Shown here: positions 53,414 to 62,406 of the stretch, piece after piece
How the letters are laid out: the number at the start of each line of letters is the position of its first letter
Numbering within the stretch: position 1 is the first letter of the stretch
Source of the DNA: Leptotrichia sp. OH3620_COT-345
Lineage (GTDB): Bacteria; Fusobacteriota; Fusobacteriia; Fusobacteriales; Leptotrichiaceae
Direction of reading: 5' to 3'
NCBI RefSeq assembly: GCF_003932895.1
Contig: NZ_RQYW01000002.1
Coordinates: 124,001-188,000 of the forward strand
DNA length: 64,000 nucleotides
The notes under the pieces: model-generated
Databases searched by the model: none
What the model was told of the DNA's origin: nothing
Seen by the model: the letters and a program-made list of their open reading frames with translations, nothing else
Position numbers and translations under genes: made by a program

Positions 53414-54088
53414 ATGGCGAAAGCAAAAGGAGGCTTTCTTAGAATACCTGCACTTGAAGCAGCAGTTGTTGCAGTATTAAAAGGAATAAATGGAATAGTT
53501 GGAAATTATGGAGTGGCAATAATAATAGTAACTATAATAGTAAGAGCTCTTATGTTTCCTTTAACGTTGAAACAGGAAAAATCAATGAAAAAAATGAGAG
53601 AATTGCAACCTCAACTTGATAAATTGAAAGAAAAATATAAGGATAAACCCCAAGAACTTCAGCAAAAAACTGCTGAAATATATAAAGAAAATAATGTAAA
53701 TCCTTTATCAGGATGTCTTCCTATTTTAATTCAGATGCCTATATTCATAGCATTATTTTATGCGTTCAGTGGAGACGCCATACCTAATGATGCCACATTT
53801 TTATGGTTTAACTTGAAAAAACCTGATGAGTTATTTAAAATAGGAACATTTACAGTAAATTTACTTCCTATTTTAAATACGGCAATTACTTTTTTTCAGC
53901 AGAAAATAATGTCAGGAAGTTCAAAAGGACAGGAAGTAAACAGTCAGATGCAGACTATGATGTATACTATGCCTTTAATGATGCTTCTGCTATTTTACAA
54001 AATGCCGTCGGGAGTAACTTTATACTATCTTGTTTCAGGAGCACTTTCACTTGTCCAGCAATATTTTATAATGAAAGGAAGAGATTGA
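53414..54088 (+). CDS. yidC: membrane protein insertase YidC, short form
   Basis: 224 aa with five hydrophobic helices (VAIIIVTIIVRALMFPLT with the functional Arg, PLSGCLPILIQMPIFIALFY, TMPLMMLLLFYKMPSGVTLY). It lacks the large periplasmic P1 domain of typical Gram-negative YidC and has no lipobox, so it is close to the bare core although the organism has an outer membrane. GGAGG is 9 nt before the ATG. Confidence 0.95.
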   Translation: MAKAKGGFLRIPALEAAVVAVLKGINGIVGNYGVAIIIVTIIVRALMFPLTLKQEKSMKKMRELQPQLDKLKEKYKDKPQELQQKTAEIYKENNVNPLSGCLPILIQMPIFIALFYAFSGDAIPNDATFLWFNLKKPDELFKIGTFTVNLLPILNTAITFFQQKIMSGSSKGQEVNSQMQTMMYTMPLMMLLLFYKMPSGVTLYYLVSGALSLVQQYFIMKGRD

Positions 54089-54963
54089 TTCAAATGGATA
54101 AAATAATATTGAAAGCCCAAAATAGAGAAGAACTTGACAGTATGATAAAAAGATCTCTTACTTTGGAAAATGATGAAACTTTTAAAATAAATGTAGTTAA
54201 AGAACCTAAAAAAATATTATTTTTTAATATTAAAGGTGTATATGAAATAGAAATAGTTAAAAAACATGAAATAGAAAAAAATAAAAAAAGTAATAAACAA
54301 GAAAAAAAGAATGAAATAAAAGATTTCAAAAAAGAAATAAAAAAAGATAGAAAATCTATAAAAGAAAACTTTAAAAAGGAAAAAAACAAATCTGAAAATA
54401 GAAGACCGACGGACAATAAAATAAACAGCAGTTTTTCAAACAACAATAACAATATAGAAATAGACAATGTGTTCCTAAATAAAAATAAGGAATCTATAAA
54501 AGAAGTAAAATCAGATGATGTGAATTATGACAGGATAAGAAGCTTTATAAAAGAATTTATAGTAAATTCAAAATTAGATATAAGAATAGTACAAATATCA
54601 AGAGACGGAGAAAGATATATTGTAAATGTAGATGGAAAAGATATAAGATATCTTATAGGAGAAAAAGGAAGTACACTTAATAGTGTCGAATATTTATTAA
54701 GTTCGGTAAAAAGCTTCAAAAATATTAAAGTAGTAATAGATTCTAATAATTATAAACAGAAAAGGGAAGAATCTTTAAGAGATTTGGCAAGAAAAAAAGG
54801 AAAAAAAGTACTTGAAACAGGAAGAAATATAAAACTTAATCCTATGTCTGCAAGAGAAAGAAAAATAATTCATGAAGAAATATCTTTCATAAAGGGTCTG
54901 AAAACGGAAAGCATGGGAGAAGAGCCTAAAAGATACTTAGTAATAAAAAGAACAAAAGACTAA
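54085..54963 (+). CDS. khpB: RNA-binding protein KhpB (Jag)
   Basis: About 290 aa. N-terminal Jag_N domain (about 1-60), a long Lys/Glu/Asn-rich linker (about 60-145), a KH domain with DIRYLIGEKGSTLNSVEYL, and a C-terminal R3H domain with LNPMSARERKIIHEEIS. Such proteins bind RNA and affect cell wall growth. The start may be the TTG at 54085, inside the yidC stop (TTGA) with AGGA 5 nt before it, or the ATG at 54094; spacing favours TTG. Confidence 0.92.
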   Translation: MIQMDKIILKAQNREELDSMIKRSLTLENDETFKINVVKEPKKILFFNIKGVYEIEIVKKHEIEKNKKSNKQEKKNEIKDFKKEIKKDRKSIKENFKKEKNKSENRRPTDNKINSSFSNNNNNIEIDNVFLNKNKESIKEVKSDDVNYDRIRSFIKEFIVNSKLDIRIVQISRDGERYIVNVDGKDIRYLIGEKGSTLNSVEYLLSSVKSFKNIKVVIDSNNYKQKREESLRDLARKKGKKVLETGRNIKLNPMSARERKIIHEEISFIKGLKTESMGEEPKRYLVIKRTKD

Positions 54964-54978
54964 TAATGAGGTATAATA

Positions 54979-56346
54979 ATGTTATTTGATACGATAGCTG
55001 CCATTTCCACTCCGAAAGGAGAAGGAGGAATAGGAATAATAAGAATATCGGGAGATAAGTCATTTGAAATTTTAAGCAAAATATTTAATACAAAAAACCC
55101 AAATAAAGATTTGGGTTTTTATAAATTTAATTACGGATTTGTTCATGATAAAGGAAAAATAATAGATGAAGTTATGACGGTTAGAATGAAGGCTCCTAAA
55201 ACTTATACATGTGAAGATGTAGTAGAAATAAATTGTCACGGAGGATACCTTATAACTGAAAAAATTCTCGAACTTATATTGAAAAATGGTGCAAGACATG
55301 CAGAAAAAGGGGAATTTACAAAAAGGGCATTTATGAACGGCAGGATAGATTTATCCCAAGCTGAAGCGGTAATGGACTTAATACAGGGAAAAACTGAAAA
55401 AAGTATATCATTATCAATGGAACAGTTAAGAGGAGATTTAAAGGAAAAAATAAAAGATTTTAAAAAGGCATTACTTGATGTTACTGCCCATGTAAATGTA
55501 GTTCTTGATTATCCTGAAGAAGGAATAGAAGATCCGCTTCCTCAAAATTTAAGACTGAATCTTGAAAAAGTATATGAAGAAGCTGATTCACTTATAGAAT
55601 CATATGACAAGGGAAAAAAAATAAAAGAGGGAATAAAAACTGTCATAGCAGGTAAGCCTAATGTAGGAAAGTCAACTTTACTAAATTCTTTATTAAAAGA
55701 AGAAAGAGCAATAGTTACACACGTTCCGGGAACGACAAGGGACATAATAGAAGAAATAGTTAATATAAAAGGGATCCCTCTTGTTTTAGTAGATACAGCA
55801 GGAATAAGAAAAACTGATGATATAGTTGAAAATATAGGAGTCGAAAAGTCAAAGCGATTTATAGAAACGGCGGATCTTGTACTTCTTGTTCTTGATGCTT
55901 CAAAAGAACTTGAAAAAGAAGATATTGAAGTAATAGACAAAATAAAAGAATCTAATAAAAAAATGATAATTTTACTTAATAAAACTGATTTGAAAAGAAA
56001 AATAGATTTAAAAGATTATCTTTTTGAAAATGTTGTAGAAATTTCAGCTAAAGATAATATAGGAATGGAAGAAATGGAAAATAAAATATATTCCTACATT
56101 ATAGAAAAAGACATTGAAAATACATCGGAAAAACTAATAATAACAAATATAAGACATAAAACAGCCCTTGAAAAAACAAAAGAATCCATAAAAAATATTT
56201 TTGAGACAATAGATATGGGTATGCCTATGGATTTAATATCTGTAGATTTAAGAGAAGCGCTTGATTCTTTATCTGAAATAACAGGAGAAATATCCTCGGA
56301 AGATGTACTTGATCATGTTTTCGGAAATTTCTGTGTAGGAAAATAA
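54979..56346 (+). CDS. mnmE: tRNA modification GTPase MnmE
   Basis: 455 aa; with MnmG it makes the cmnm5 modification of wobble uridine. N-terminal folate-binding domain ([20 protein letters not shown]), central G domain with [30 protein letters not shown] and NKTDLK, and the C-terminal FGNFCVGK with the conserved Cys. A terminator-like hairpin lies within the coding sequence at 55093-55120. GAGGT precedes the ATG. Confidence 0.97.
   Translation: MLFDTIAAISTPKGEGGIGIIRISGDKSFEILSKIFNTKNPNKDLGFYKFNYGFVHDKGKIIDEVMTVRMKAPKTYTCEDVVEINCHGGYLITEKILELILKNGARHAEKGEFTKRAFMNGRIDLSQAEAVMDLIQGKTEKSISLSMEQLRGDLKEKIKDFKKALLDVTAHVNVVLDYPEEGIEDPLPQNLRLNLEKVYEEADSLIESYDKGKKIKEGIKTVIAGKPNVGKSTLLNSLLKEERAIVTHVPGTTRDIIEEIVNIKGIPLVLVDTAGIRKTDDIVENIGVEKSKRFIETADLVLLVLDASKELEKEDIEVIDKIKESNKKMIILLNKTDLKRKIDLKDYLFENVVEISAKDNIGMEEMENKIYSYIIEKDIENTSEKLIITNIRHKTALEKTKESIKNIFETIDMGMPMDLISVDLREALDSLSEITGEISSEDVLDHVFGNFCVGK
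55093..55120 (+). terminator. terminator-like hairpin inside mnmE
   Basis: AAAAACCCAAAT (55093-55104), loop AAAG, ATTTGGGTTTTT (55109-55120): a perfect 12-bp stem ending in five T. It codes for [10 protein letters not shown] without disturbing the reading frame. Translating ribosomes should normally cover it. Confidence 0.5.
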
Positions 56347-56360
56347 GGAGGAAAAAACAT

Positions 56361-57131
56361 ATGAAAAAAATAGTAATAGCAAATAATAAAGGAGGAGTTG
56401 CCAAAACAACTACAGCATATAATATAGCCTCATATTATGCAAAAAAAGGAAAAAAAATATTAGTCATAGATTGTGATCCTCAGGGAAATCTTACAGATGC
56501 TTTAGGAATAGATCCGAATGAAGTGGACTGTACTATTTTTGATGCACTTACAAAAAGAAATATAAAAGAAGCGATAATAAAACTTCCTCAAGCTGAAAAT
56601 TTTTATTTGGTTCCGAGTAACCTTGAAAGTGAAAGAGTAAATATAACTTTATCATCACAGCTGAACAGAGAAAGTGTATTGAAAAAGATATTGAAAGAAG
56701 TGGAAGATGAATTTGATATGTGTATAATGGATACTTCTCCTTCATTATCAATACTTACTCTTAATGCCATTGTTGCAGCCGACAGCATATACTTAACATT
56801 GAGAGCGGGGTACTTTGAACTTAGAGGAGCAGGGCTTTTGATATCTACAATTAATGAAATAAAGGAAGACCTGAATGACAGACTTGAAGTGAAAGGATTG
56901 ATTTTGACCCAGTATGATATAAGAACAAGTTTATCAACAGACTCAAAGGAGCAGCTTGAAGAGTATTTTAAAAGTGCAATAATGAATACTGTGATAAGAC
57001 AAAATGTGGACTTGGCAAAAGCTCCTGCGAATGCTCAGGATATTTTCAGCTATGCTCCTCTTTCAAACGGTGCAAGGGATTATGAAGATTTAGCACTTGA
57101 AATACTTGAAAGAGAGGGAATAAAATGGTAA
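56361..57131 (+). CDS. parA: chromosome partitioning ATPase ParA (Soj)
   Basis: 256 aa deviant Walker ATPase: NNKGGVAKTTTAYN, LVIDCDPQGNLTDALG, MCIMDTSPSLSILT. It binds DNA non-specifically and moves ParB-parS complexes. SD AAGGAGG is strong. The stop overlaps the parB start by 7 nt. Confidence 0.96.
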   Translation: MKKIVIANNKGGVAKTTTAYNIASYYAKKGKKILVIDCDPQGNLTDALGIDPNEVDCTIFDALTKRNIKEAIIKLPQAENFYLVPSNLESERVNITLSSQLNRESVLKKILKEVEDEFDMCIMDTSPSLSILTLNAIVAADSIYLTLRAGYFELRGAGLLISTINEIKEDLNDRLEVKGLILTQYDIRTSLSTDSKEQLEEYFKSAIMNTVIRQNVDLAKAPANAQDIFSYAPLSNGARDYEDLALEILEREGIKW

Positions 57132-58039
57132 AAAAAACAAAAAATATATTTGAAAAAAGAAATCCTTTTTCCAATTTAAATAATGAAAAAACAAAAAATT
57201 TTGTAAAACAGCTTGAAGAAGATGAAAGTATAAGAATTGAAATTCTTAAAATAGACGGTGCAAAAATAATATCAGTAAATGAAAAAATACTTGAAAAAGT
57301 GGATTTTTATGACAGAGAATTCATAAACAGAGAAATAAGCTTTGAGAAAATAATTGAAACCGAGTCTATAAAAAATTTGGCAGAATCTATAAATGAAATA
57401 GGGATAATAAACCCTGTTTATGTTATAGAAAAAGAAGAAGGAAAGTATAAAATTTTATCAGGTTTTAGAAGGCTTTCAGCTGTATATTACGGATATAAAA
57501 ATATAAAAGAATTTTCTCCTGCAGGAACAAATAATTTTATAATAATTCCTGCAAATGCGAGTTATGAAATATTGGATAAAATTTCCCTTCATGAAAATAC
57601 TTTAAGGGAGGATTTGACGACACTGGAAATATCAATGAAAATATGGAGAGAAAGTAGAAATAAAAAGAAAAGCTCTGAAAAAATAGCACAAGAATACGGA
57701 ATCTCCAGAAGAACTGTAGCAAGATATTTGAGAGTGGAAAAGTATCCTGAAAAACTTCTTGAAAAACTCGATGAAATAAAAAATATAAGAAAATCCGATA
57801 CTATTTTTAATTATTTAAATCAGACGGATTTTAAAAATATGGAAGAAAATATTGAAAAACTGTCAGGAATGGAAATTTCAGAGATAGAAAGAGAAATAAG
57901 AAAACTGAAAATAAAATCCGATGACGGAAAATTATCAGTAAAAAAAGGTAAAAAATCAACTTCATTTGAAATACAGGGTCGACTTACTGATGAAGAGATA
58001 GAGAAAATAAAAGAATTTATTTTGAAAAAATTTTTTTAA
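57125..58039 (+). CDS. parB: chromosome partitioning protein ParB (Spo0J)
   Basis: 304 aa CTP-binding DNA clamp. N-terminal ParB domain with INEIGIINPVYVIEKEEG and ILSGFRRLSA (GxRR), the arginine patch region LHENTLREDLTTLE, a helix-turn-helix IAQEYGISRRTVARYL and a C-terminal dimerisation helix. Its likely target is the parS-like site at 60269. Confidence 0.94.
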   Translation: MVKKTKNIFEKRNPFSNLNNEKTKNFVKQLEEDESIRIEILKIDGAKIISVNEKILEKVDFYDREFINREISFEKIIETESIKNLAESINEIGIINPVYVIEKEEGKYKILSGFRRLSAVYYGYKNIKEFSPAGTNNFIIIPANASYEILDKISLHENTLREDLTTLEISMKIWRESRNKKKSSEKIAQEYGISRRTVARYLRVEKYPEKLLEKLDEIKNIRKSDTIFNYLNQTDFKNMEENIEKLSGMEISEIEREIRKLKIKSDDGKLSVKKGKKSTSFEIQGRLTDEEIEKIKEFILKKFF

Positions 58040-58178
58040 AGAATATTCACTCTGTAAAATTTTGTAGCCGATAGATTGATTTTGAGGGTGATGATAAGCT
58101 TTCGCAGAAAAATAATTGGGAAAATACAAGATTACTATGTTACAATTAACTGAAAATAAAGAAAAAGGATATGAGAAA

Positions 58179-60068
58179 ATGAATAAAAACTATGATGTAA
58201 TAGTGGTTGGAGCAGGGCATGCAGGAGTCGAAGCAGCTCTTGCATCGGCAAGACACGGACTTAAAACCGCTCTTTTTACAATCTATCTTGATAATATAGC
58301 TATGATGTCATGTAATCCTTCTGTGGGAGGACCGGGAAAAAGCCATCTTGTTTCAGAATTGGGAATGCTCGGAGGAGAAATGGCAAGGCATATTGATAAT
58401 TGGAATTTACAACTGAAAAATCTGAATCATACAAAAGGTCCGGCTTCAAGAATAACAAGAGCTCAGGCTGATAAGTATTGGTATAGGATAAAAATGAGAG
58501 AAATTATTGAAAAGCAGGAAAATCTTCATATAATACAGGGAACGGTTATAGATTTAATAGTAGAAAATAAAGAAATAAAAGGTGTTGAAGATAAATTAGG
58601 AGTAAAATACGGAGCAAAATGTGTAATTTTATGTACAGGGACGTTTTTAAAAGGACAGTTTATAATGGGAGATGTAAAATATTCGGCAGGACGTCAAGGA
58701 GAACCTGCAAGTGATGAATTACCTGATAAACTTTTAGAATATGGATTTGAACTGGATAGATACCAGACGGCAACACCACCCAGAATAGATAAAAGAACAA
58801 TAGATTTTTCCAAAACTGAGGAACTGAAAGGGGAAGAAAAACCGAGATATTTTTCTTATGAAACTGAAAAAGAATATAATTCCACTTTACCTACATGGCT
58901 TACATTTACTACTGAGAAAACAGTGGAAGTAGGAAAGGAAATGCTGAAATATTCTCCTATTGTGACAGGTATAGTAAGCACTAAAGGGCCAAGACACTGT
59001 CCTTCTCTTGACAGAAAAATACTCAACTTTCCTGAAAAAACAGACCATCAGATTTTTTTAGAACAGGAATCCATAGAATCAAATGAAATTTATGTAAACG
59101 GATTTACGACTGCAATGCCTCCTTTTGCACAGGAAGCAATGCTGAAAACAATAGCGGGACTTGAAAATGCTAAAATAGTAAGATACGGCTATGCAGTGGA
59201 ATATAATTTTATTTCTGCATATCAGTTAAATCTTACATTGGAAACAAAAGTAATAAAAGGACTTTATACTGCCGGGACAATAAATGGAACAAGCGGATAT
59301 GAAGAAGCTGCATGTCAGGGATTTATAGCGGGAGTAAATGCTTCAAGGAAAATACTTGGAAAAAAAGAAATAATAATAGATAGAAGTGAAGGATATATAG
59401 GTATTTTAATAGATGATATAATAAATAAAAAAACACCGGAACCTTATAGAGTTCTTCCTTCAAGAGCTGAATACAGACTTACACTCAGACAGGACAATAT
59501 ATTTGTAAGACTATTTGAAAAATCCAAGAAAATAGGACTTGTAAGTTCTGAAAAACTTGCAGAGCTTGAAAAAGCGAAAAAAAATATAGAAAATGAAATA
59601 AACAGACTTAAAGAAATAAAAATATATCCAACTAAGGAAACAAATGAAAAACTGAAAAGAATAGGGGAAAAATTTGCATTGGAGAATGAAAGTCAGGTTT
59701 TTCAGACTAACAGTGCAAACAGCCCTGTTTCAGCATTTGAATTTCTGGCAAGAAAAGAAATGAATTATGATAACTTATCGGAGTTTATCAAAACTGAAAA
59801 ATTATCTCCCCTTGTAAAGGAACAGGTAGAAATAAATGCAAAATATAATGTATTTATCCAAAGAGAGAAGCTTCAAATAGAAAAGTTCAAAAAACTTGAA
59901 GAGATGAAAATACCTGAAAATATAAATTATGAAGAAATACAAGGGTTGAGTAATATTGCTATATCAGGATTAACTTATGGAAAGCCTGAAACAATAGGAC
60001 AGGCAAGTAGAATAAGCGGAGTTACTTATAATGATATAGCACTTCTTATAGCTGTTATAAGAAATTGA
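58179..60068 (+). CDS. mnmG: tRNA uridine-5-carboxymethylaminomethyl modification enzyme MnmG
   Basis: 629 aa FAD enzyme, exactly the usual length. Rossmann FAD site YDVIVVGAGHAGVEAA, MSCNPSVGGPGKSHLV, CTGTFLKG, and the C-terminal helical domain that contacts MnmE. The ATG at 58179 has AAGGA 9 nt upstream and gives the standard N-terminus; the open frame extends upstream to 58116 but without homology. Same direction as parAB and mnmE. Confidence 0.97.
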   Translation: MNKNYDVIVVGAGHAGVEAALASARHGLKTALFTIYLDNIAMMSCNPSVGGPGKSHLVSELGMLGGEMARHIDNWNLQLKNLNHTKGPASRITRAQADKYWYRIKMREIIEKQENLHIIQGTVIDLIVENKEIKGVEDKLGVKYGAKCVILCTGTFLKGQFIMGDVKYSAGRQGEPASDELPDKLLEYGFELDRYQTATPPRIDKRTIDFSKTEELKGEEKPRYFSYETEKEYNSTLPTWLTFTTEKTVEVGKEMLKYSPIVTGIVSTKGPRHCPSLDRKILNFPEKTDHQIFLEQESIESNEIYVNGFTTAMPPFAQEAMLKTIAGLENAKIVRYGYAVEYNFISAYQLNLTLETKVIKGLYTAGTINGTSGYEEAACQGFIAGVNASRKILGKKEIIIDRSEGYIGILIDDIINKKTPEPYRVLPSRAEYRLTLRQDNIFVRLFEKSKKIGLVSSEKLAELEKAKKNIENEINRLKEIKIYPTKETNEKLKRIGEKFALENESQVFQTNSANSPVSAFEFLARKEMNYDNLSEFIKTEKLSPLVKEQVEINAKYNVFIQREKLQIEKFKKLEEMKIPENINYEEIQGLSNIAISGLTYGKPETIGQASRISGVTYNDIALLIAVIRN

Positions 60069-60165
60069 AAATAAAATATTAAGAACTATTATTAAAGTCT
60101 GATATTTGTTTTTAAAAAAATTTTACAAAAAATTCAGTAAAAACTCTCAATTTAATTTTCTTTTT

Positions 60166-60189
60166 GTGAGGGCAGTTATAAGCCCTCAC
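60166..60189 (+). terminator. hairpin after mnmG
   Basis: GTGAGGGC (60166-60173), 8-nt loop, GCCCTCAC (60182-60189), then ATTCCTATT. About 100 nt past the stop; the T tail is weak. Stem shared with 36163 and 15381. Confidence 0.6.
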
Positions 60190-60268
60190 ATTCCTATTAA
60201 AGCTAAAAAAATTATTAATTCAAAAATCTTTATTATTTTTGGAACAATTCAAACTTTTTTTCAACATA

Positions 60269-60284
60269 TTTTCCACGTGAAACA
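60269..60284. promoter_or_regulatory. parS: parS-like ParB binding site
   Basis: TTTTCCACGTGAAACA matches the bacterial parS consensus (TGTTTCACGTGAAACA) at 14 of 16 positions with a perfect right half and CACGTG core. It lies 2.2 kb from parB and about 8 kb from oriC, where parS sites cluster. Confidence 0.7.
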
Positions 60285-60305
60285 AAAAACAATTTCACAA
60301 TTTTA

Positions 60306-61004
60306 TCAACTATAATTATTTTTTTTCTGAAATCTTTTTGAAAAAGGTAAGTACATTAAAAACATAATAAGCAGCATACTTATAATTAAAATAAACTTAT
60401 AAAGAATAAAAGGTTTTATAAAACTTGCCATAGGAGCAATATAGTCATTTAAAAACATTGCATTTGTATTGTATTTTAAATTGTAAAAATGTGAAAATAA
60501 AAATAATCCCAATAAAACAACACATGAGCCTATAAAATTTTTAAATGTTATTTTTTCTTTCAAGTATACAAAACCGTAAATAACACCTACAAATTCCAAT
60601 GCATGCATAATCATAAAAATATAAACGTATACAGGATTGTAATAATAAGTTACTCCCGGTAAAATTAAAGCAAAAGCTGCACCGAAACTTAAAAAATATA
60701 ATAAATTAAAGAAAAAATGATTTCTGGATATTAAATATATACCTGCCGCTACAGCTGCAAAATTACAGAGATGTATGGGAATTACATTATAGACAGGCTC
60801 ATATTGGTATATTATTCTGTATACGGAATCAAGGAGTTTAAAAAATAAAATAAATATGCCGAGAAAAGTTGCATATTTTTCTATGTTAATTTTTTTATAT
60901 AATTTAGGAATAATTAGAAAAATAACACTTAATCCGATTGAAAATATGAAACTATACAGATGAATTGGACTGAAGTATGAAAAATATAAAGATTCAGGTC
61001 TCAA
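60306..61004 (-). CDS. YwaF/TIGR02206-family integral membrane protein
   Basis: 232 aa with about six hydrophobic segments. The pattern FSPIHLYSFIFSIGLSVIF, YNVIPIHLCNFAAVAAGIYL and GAAFALILPGVTYYY is typical of YwaF-like proteins of unknown function. The start codon is TTG at 61004, backed by GGAGGT 7-8 nt upstream. It is on the minus strand, opposite to its left neighbours. Confidence 0.85.
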   Translation of the reverse strand: MRPESLYFSYFSPIHLYSFIFSIGLSVIFLIIPKLYKKINIEKYATFLGIFILFFKLLDSVYRIIYQYEPVYNVIPIHLCNFAAVAAGIYLISRNHFFFNLLYFLSFGAAFALILPGVTYYYNPVYVYIFMIMHALEFVGVIYGFVYLKEKITFKNFIGSCVVLLGLFLFSHFYNLKYNTNAMFLNDYIAPMASFIKPFILYKFILIISMLLIMFLMYLPFSKRFQKKNNYS

Positions 61005-61068
61005 ATCACTACCTCCATTAAATATTTTATTAAAACATTGATATTATAACATTTTACCAAATAAAAAA

Positions 61069-61095
61069 CTACCTTTACTTAAATTGTAAAGGTAG
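61069..61095 (-). terminator. terminator of the outer-membrane protein gene
   Basis: CTACCTTTAC (61069-61078) pairs with GTAAAGGTAG (61086-61095); on the minus strand TTTTTTATTT follows. Confidence 0.88.
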
Positions 61096-61141
61096 TGAAT
61101 TGTTATGAAATTTAAAAATTTTAGAATCTAAATTCTAGTAT

Positions 61142-61831
61142 TTAGAATCCGAATGAATATCCAAATCCTAAAGTAACAACTCCATGATTAAGATTGAATT
61201 TTTCACTTTGATTTCTAGTTACTAATCCACCTGCAGCCGGAGAATAAACTAATTTATTAGTTCTTGTAATTCTTGTCCCGTTAACATTATAAGACAAGTC
61301 AACTATAAAGTTTTTATAATTAATTCCTGCACCTATTCCTGAATATAATCCACCTTTAAATTTAGCTTCCCCTTCTACAAAACCGTTAGAAAATTTATCA
61401 TTCCACTTAACGCTTCCTGAATTAAATGCATATCCTAAGTTAGCTTTAACATAAGGAGTTATTTCAGAAGAATTTTTAAAATTATATCTTGCCGTAAAGA
61501 AAAGAGGAACGGAACTTAATCCTTTGTTTTCTACACTTGAAGAAATTAATCCGGCACCAGTTGTTCTTTTTTCATTTAATTTATTGTATTTATATGAAAT
61601 TCCTCCACCTATTTCAAAGTTTTCAGTAATACCTTTTCTATATTCGGCAGTAAGTTCAAATCCTCTTTTTAAAGTATTTTTTTCTAAATTATACTTGAAA
61701 ACATTTGAATCGTATCTTCCGCCTTTAAATTCACCTCCGCTTGATAAATCAATTCCGGCTCTAACTTCTACAGTGTTTGTAGCCATAGCAATTGAACTGA
61801 TTAATGCTCCTAATAATAATAGTTTTTTCAT
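61142..61831 (-). CDS. outer-membrane beta-barrel protein
   Basis: 229 aa. Signal peptide MKKLLLLGALISSIAMA, then about eight to ten amphipathic strands (RGFELTAEYRKGI, FEIGGGISYKYNKL, TPYVKANLGYAF, GIGAGINYKNFIVDLSYN) and a final strand VVTLGFGYSFGF ending in Phe. It resembles small OmpW/OmpX-like porins or adhesins; function not assignable. It has its own promoter and terminator. Confidence 0.82.
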   Translation of the reverse strand: MKKLLLLGALISSIAMATNTVEVRAGIDLSSGGEFKGGRYDSNVFKYNLEKNTLKRGFELTAEYRKGITENFEIGGGISYKYNKLNEKRTTGAGLISSSVENKGLSSVPLFFTARYNFKNSSEITPYVKANLGYAFNSGSVKWNDKFSNGFVEGEAKFKGGLYSGIGAGINYKNFIVDLSYNVNGTRITRTNKLVYSPAAGGLVTRNQSEKFNLNHGVVTLGFGYSFGF

Positions 61832-61875
61832 TATATTTCCTCCTATAATTAATTTTTAATTTTCCTATTAAAATT

Positions 61876-61904
61876 ATTATAACCTCATTCAAAAAAAAAA
61901 TCAA
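61876..61904 (-). promoter_or_regulatory. promoter of the outer-membrane protein gene
   Basis: On the minus strand TTGATT (61904-61899), 17 nt including a T10 run, TATAAT (61881-61876), 45 nt before the ATG. The T run in the spacer could vary in length. From 61905 to 62328 I see no other feature except an orphan AAGGAGG at about 62274 with no following ATG. Confidence 0.7.
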
Positions 61905-62328
61905 GTCGAAAAATAAAAAAATTATATCAATTATAATTTTTTGGAAAAAGTTTAAATATATATTTTATTTTAGAAATATTTTCAGTATTGTGAAAATATA
62001 TAAAAAATAAAAAAAATATAATTATTTTATTATAATAACTTGGTATACTTATTTTATTTGAAAAAATTACTAAACAATTGTTAAGCAGATTTTAAAAGTA
62101 AAAAAAATACAATTTTTAAATTTTCATATTAATACCTAAGAAAAGTATATTATAATTATAAAACAATACCTTAATAATGTAATGTATAATAAATTGTCCA
62201 TTTTTAAAATTTATCCAACTTACATTATTAGAATGTCTGCAAAGTCATAATGAAACGAAGATTTAAAATCGGAAGGAGGTTCATAATTCAAATTTTAAGT
62301 TTAAATAGTATATAACTGTCAACTAAAG

Positions 62329-62357
62329 TTGTAAAAGTTAAAAAAAAGTGTTATAAT
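62329..62357 (+). promoter_or_regulatory. promoter of the surface-polysaccharide locus
   Basis: TTGTAA (62329-62334), 17 nt, TATAAT (62352-62357), 50 nt before the ATG. Confidence 0.65.
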
Positions 62358-62406
62358 CCAAATAAATAATAAAGAGTTACAAAAATTTCTTATAAAGAGG
62401 AAATTG

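Noticed and set aside
62270-62300. Small gene after an orphan AAGGAGG
   Set aside because: No ATG, GTG or TTG at usable distance opens a frame of meaningful length.
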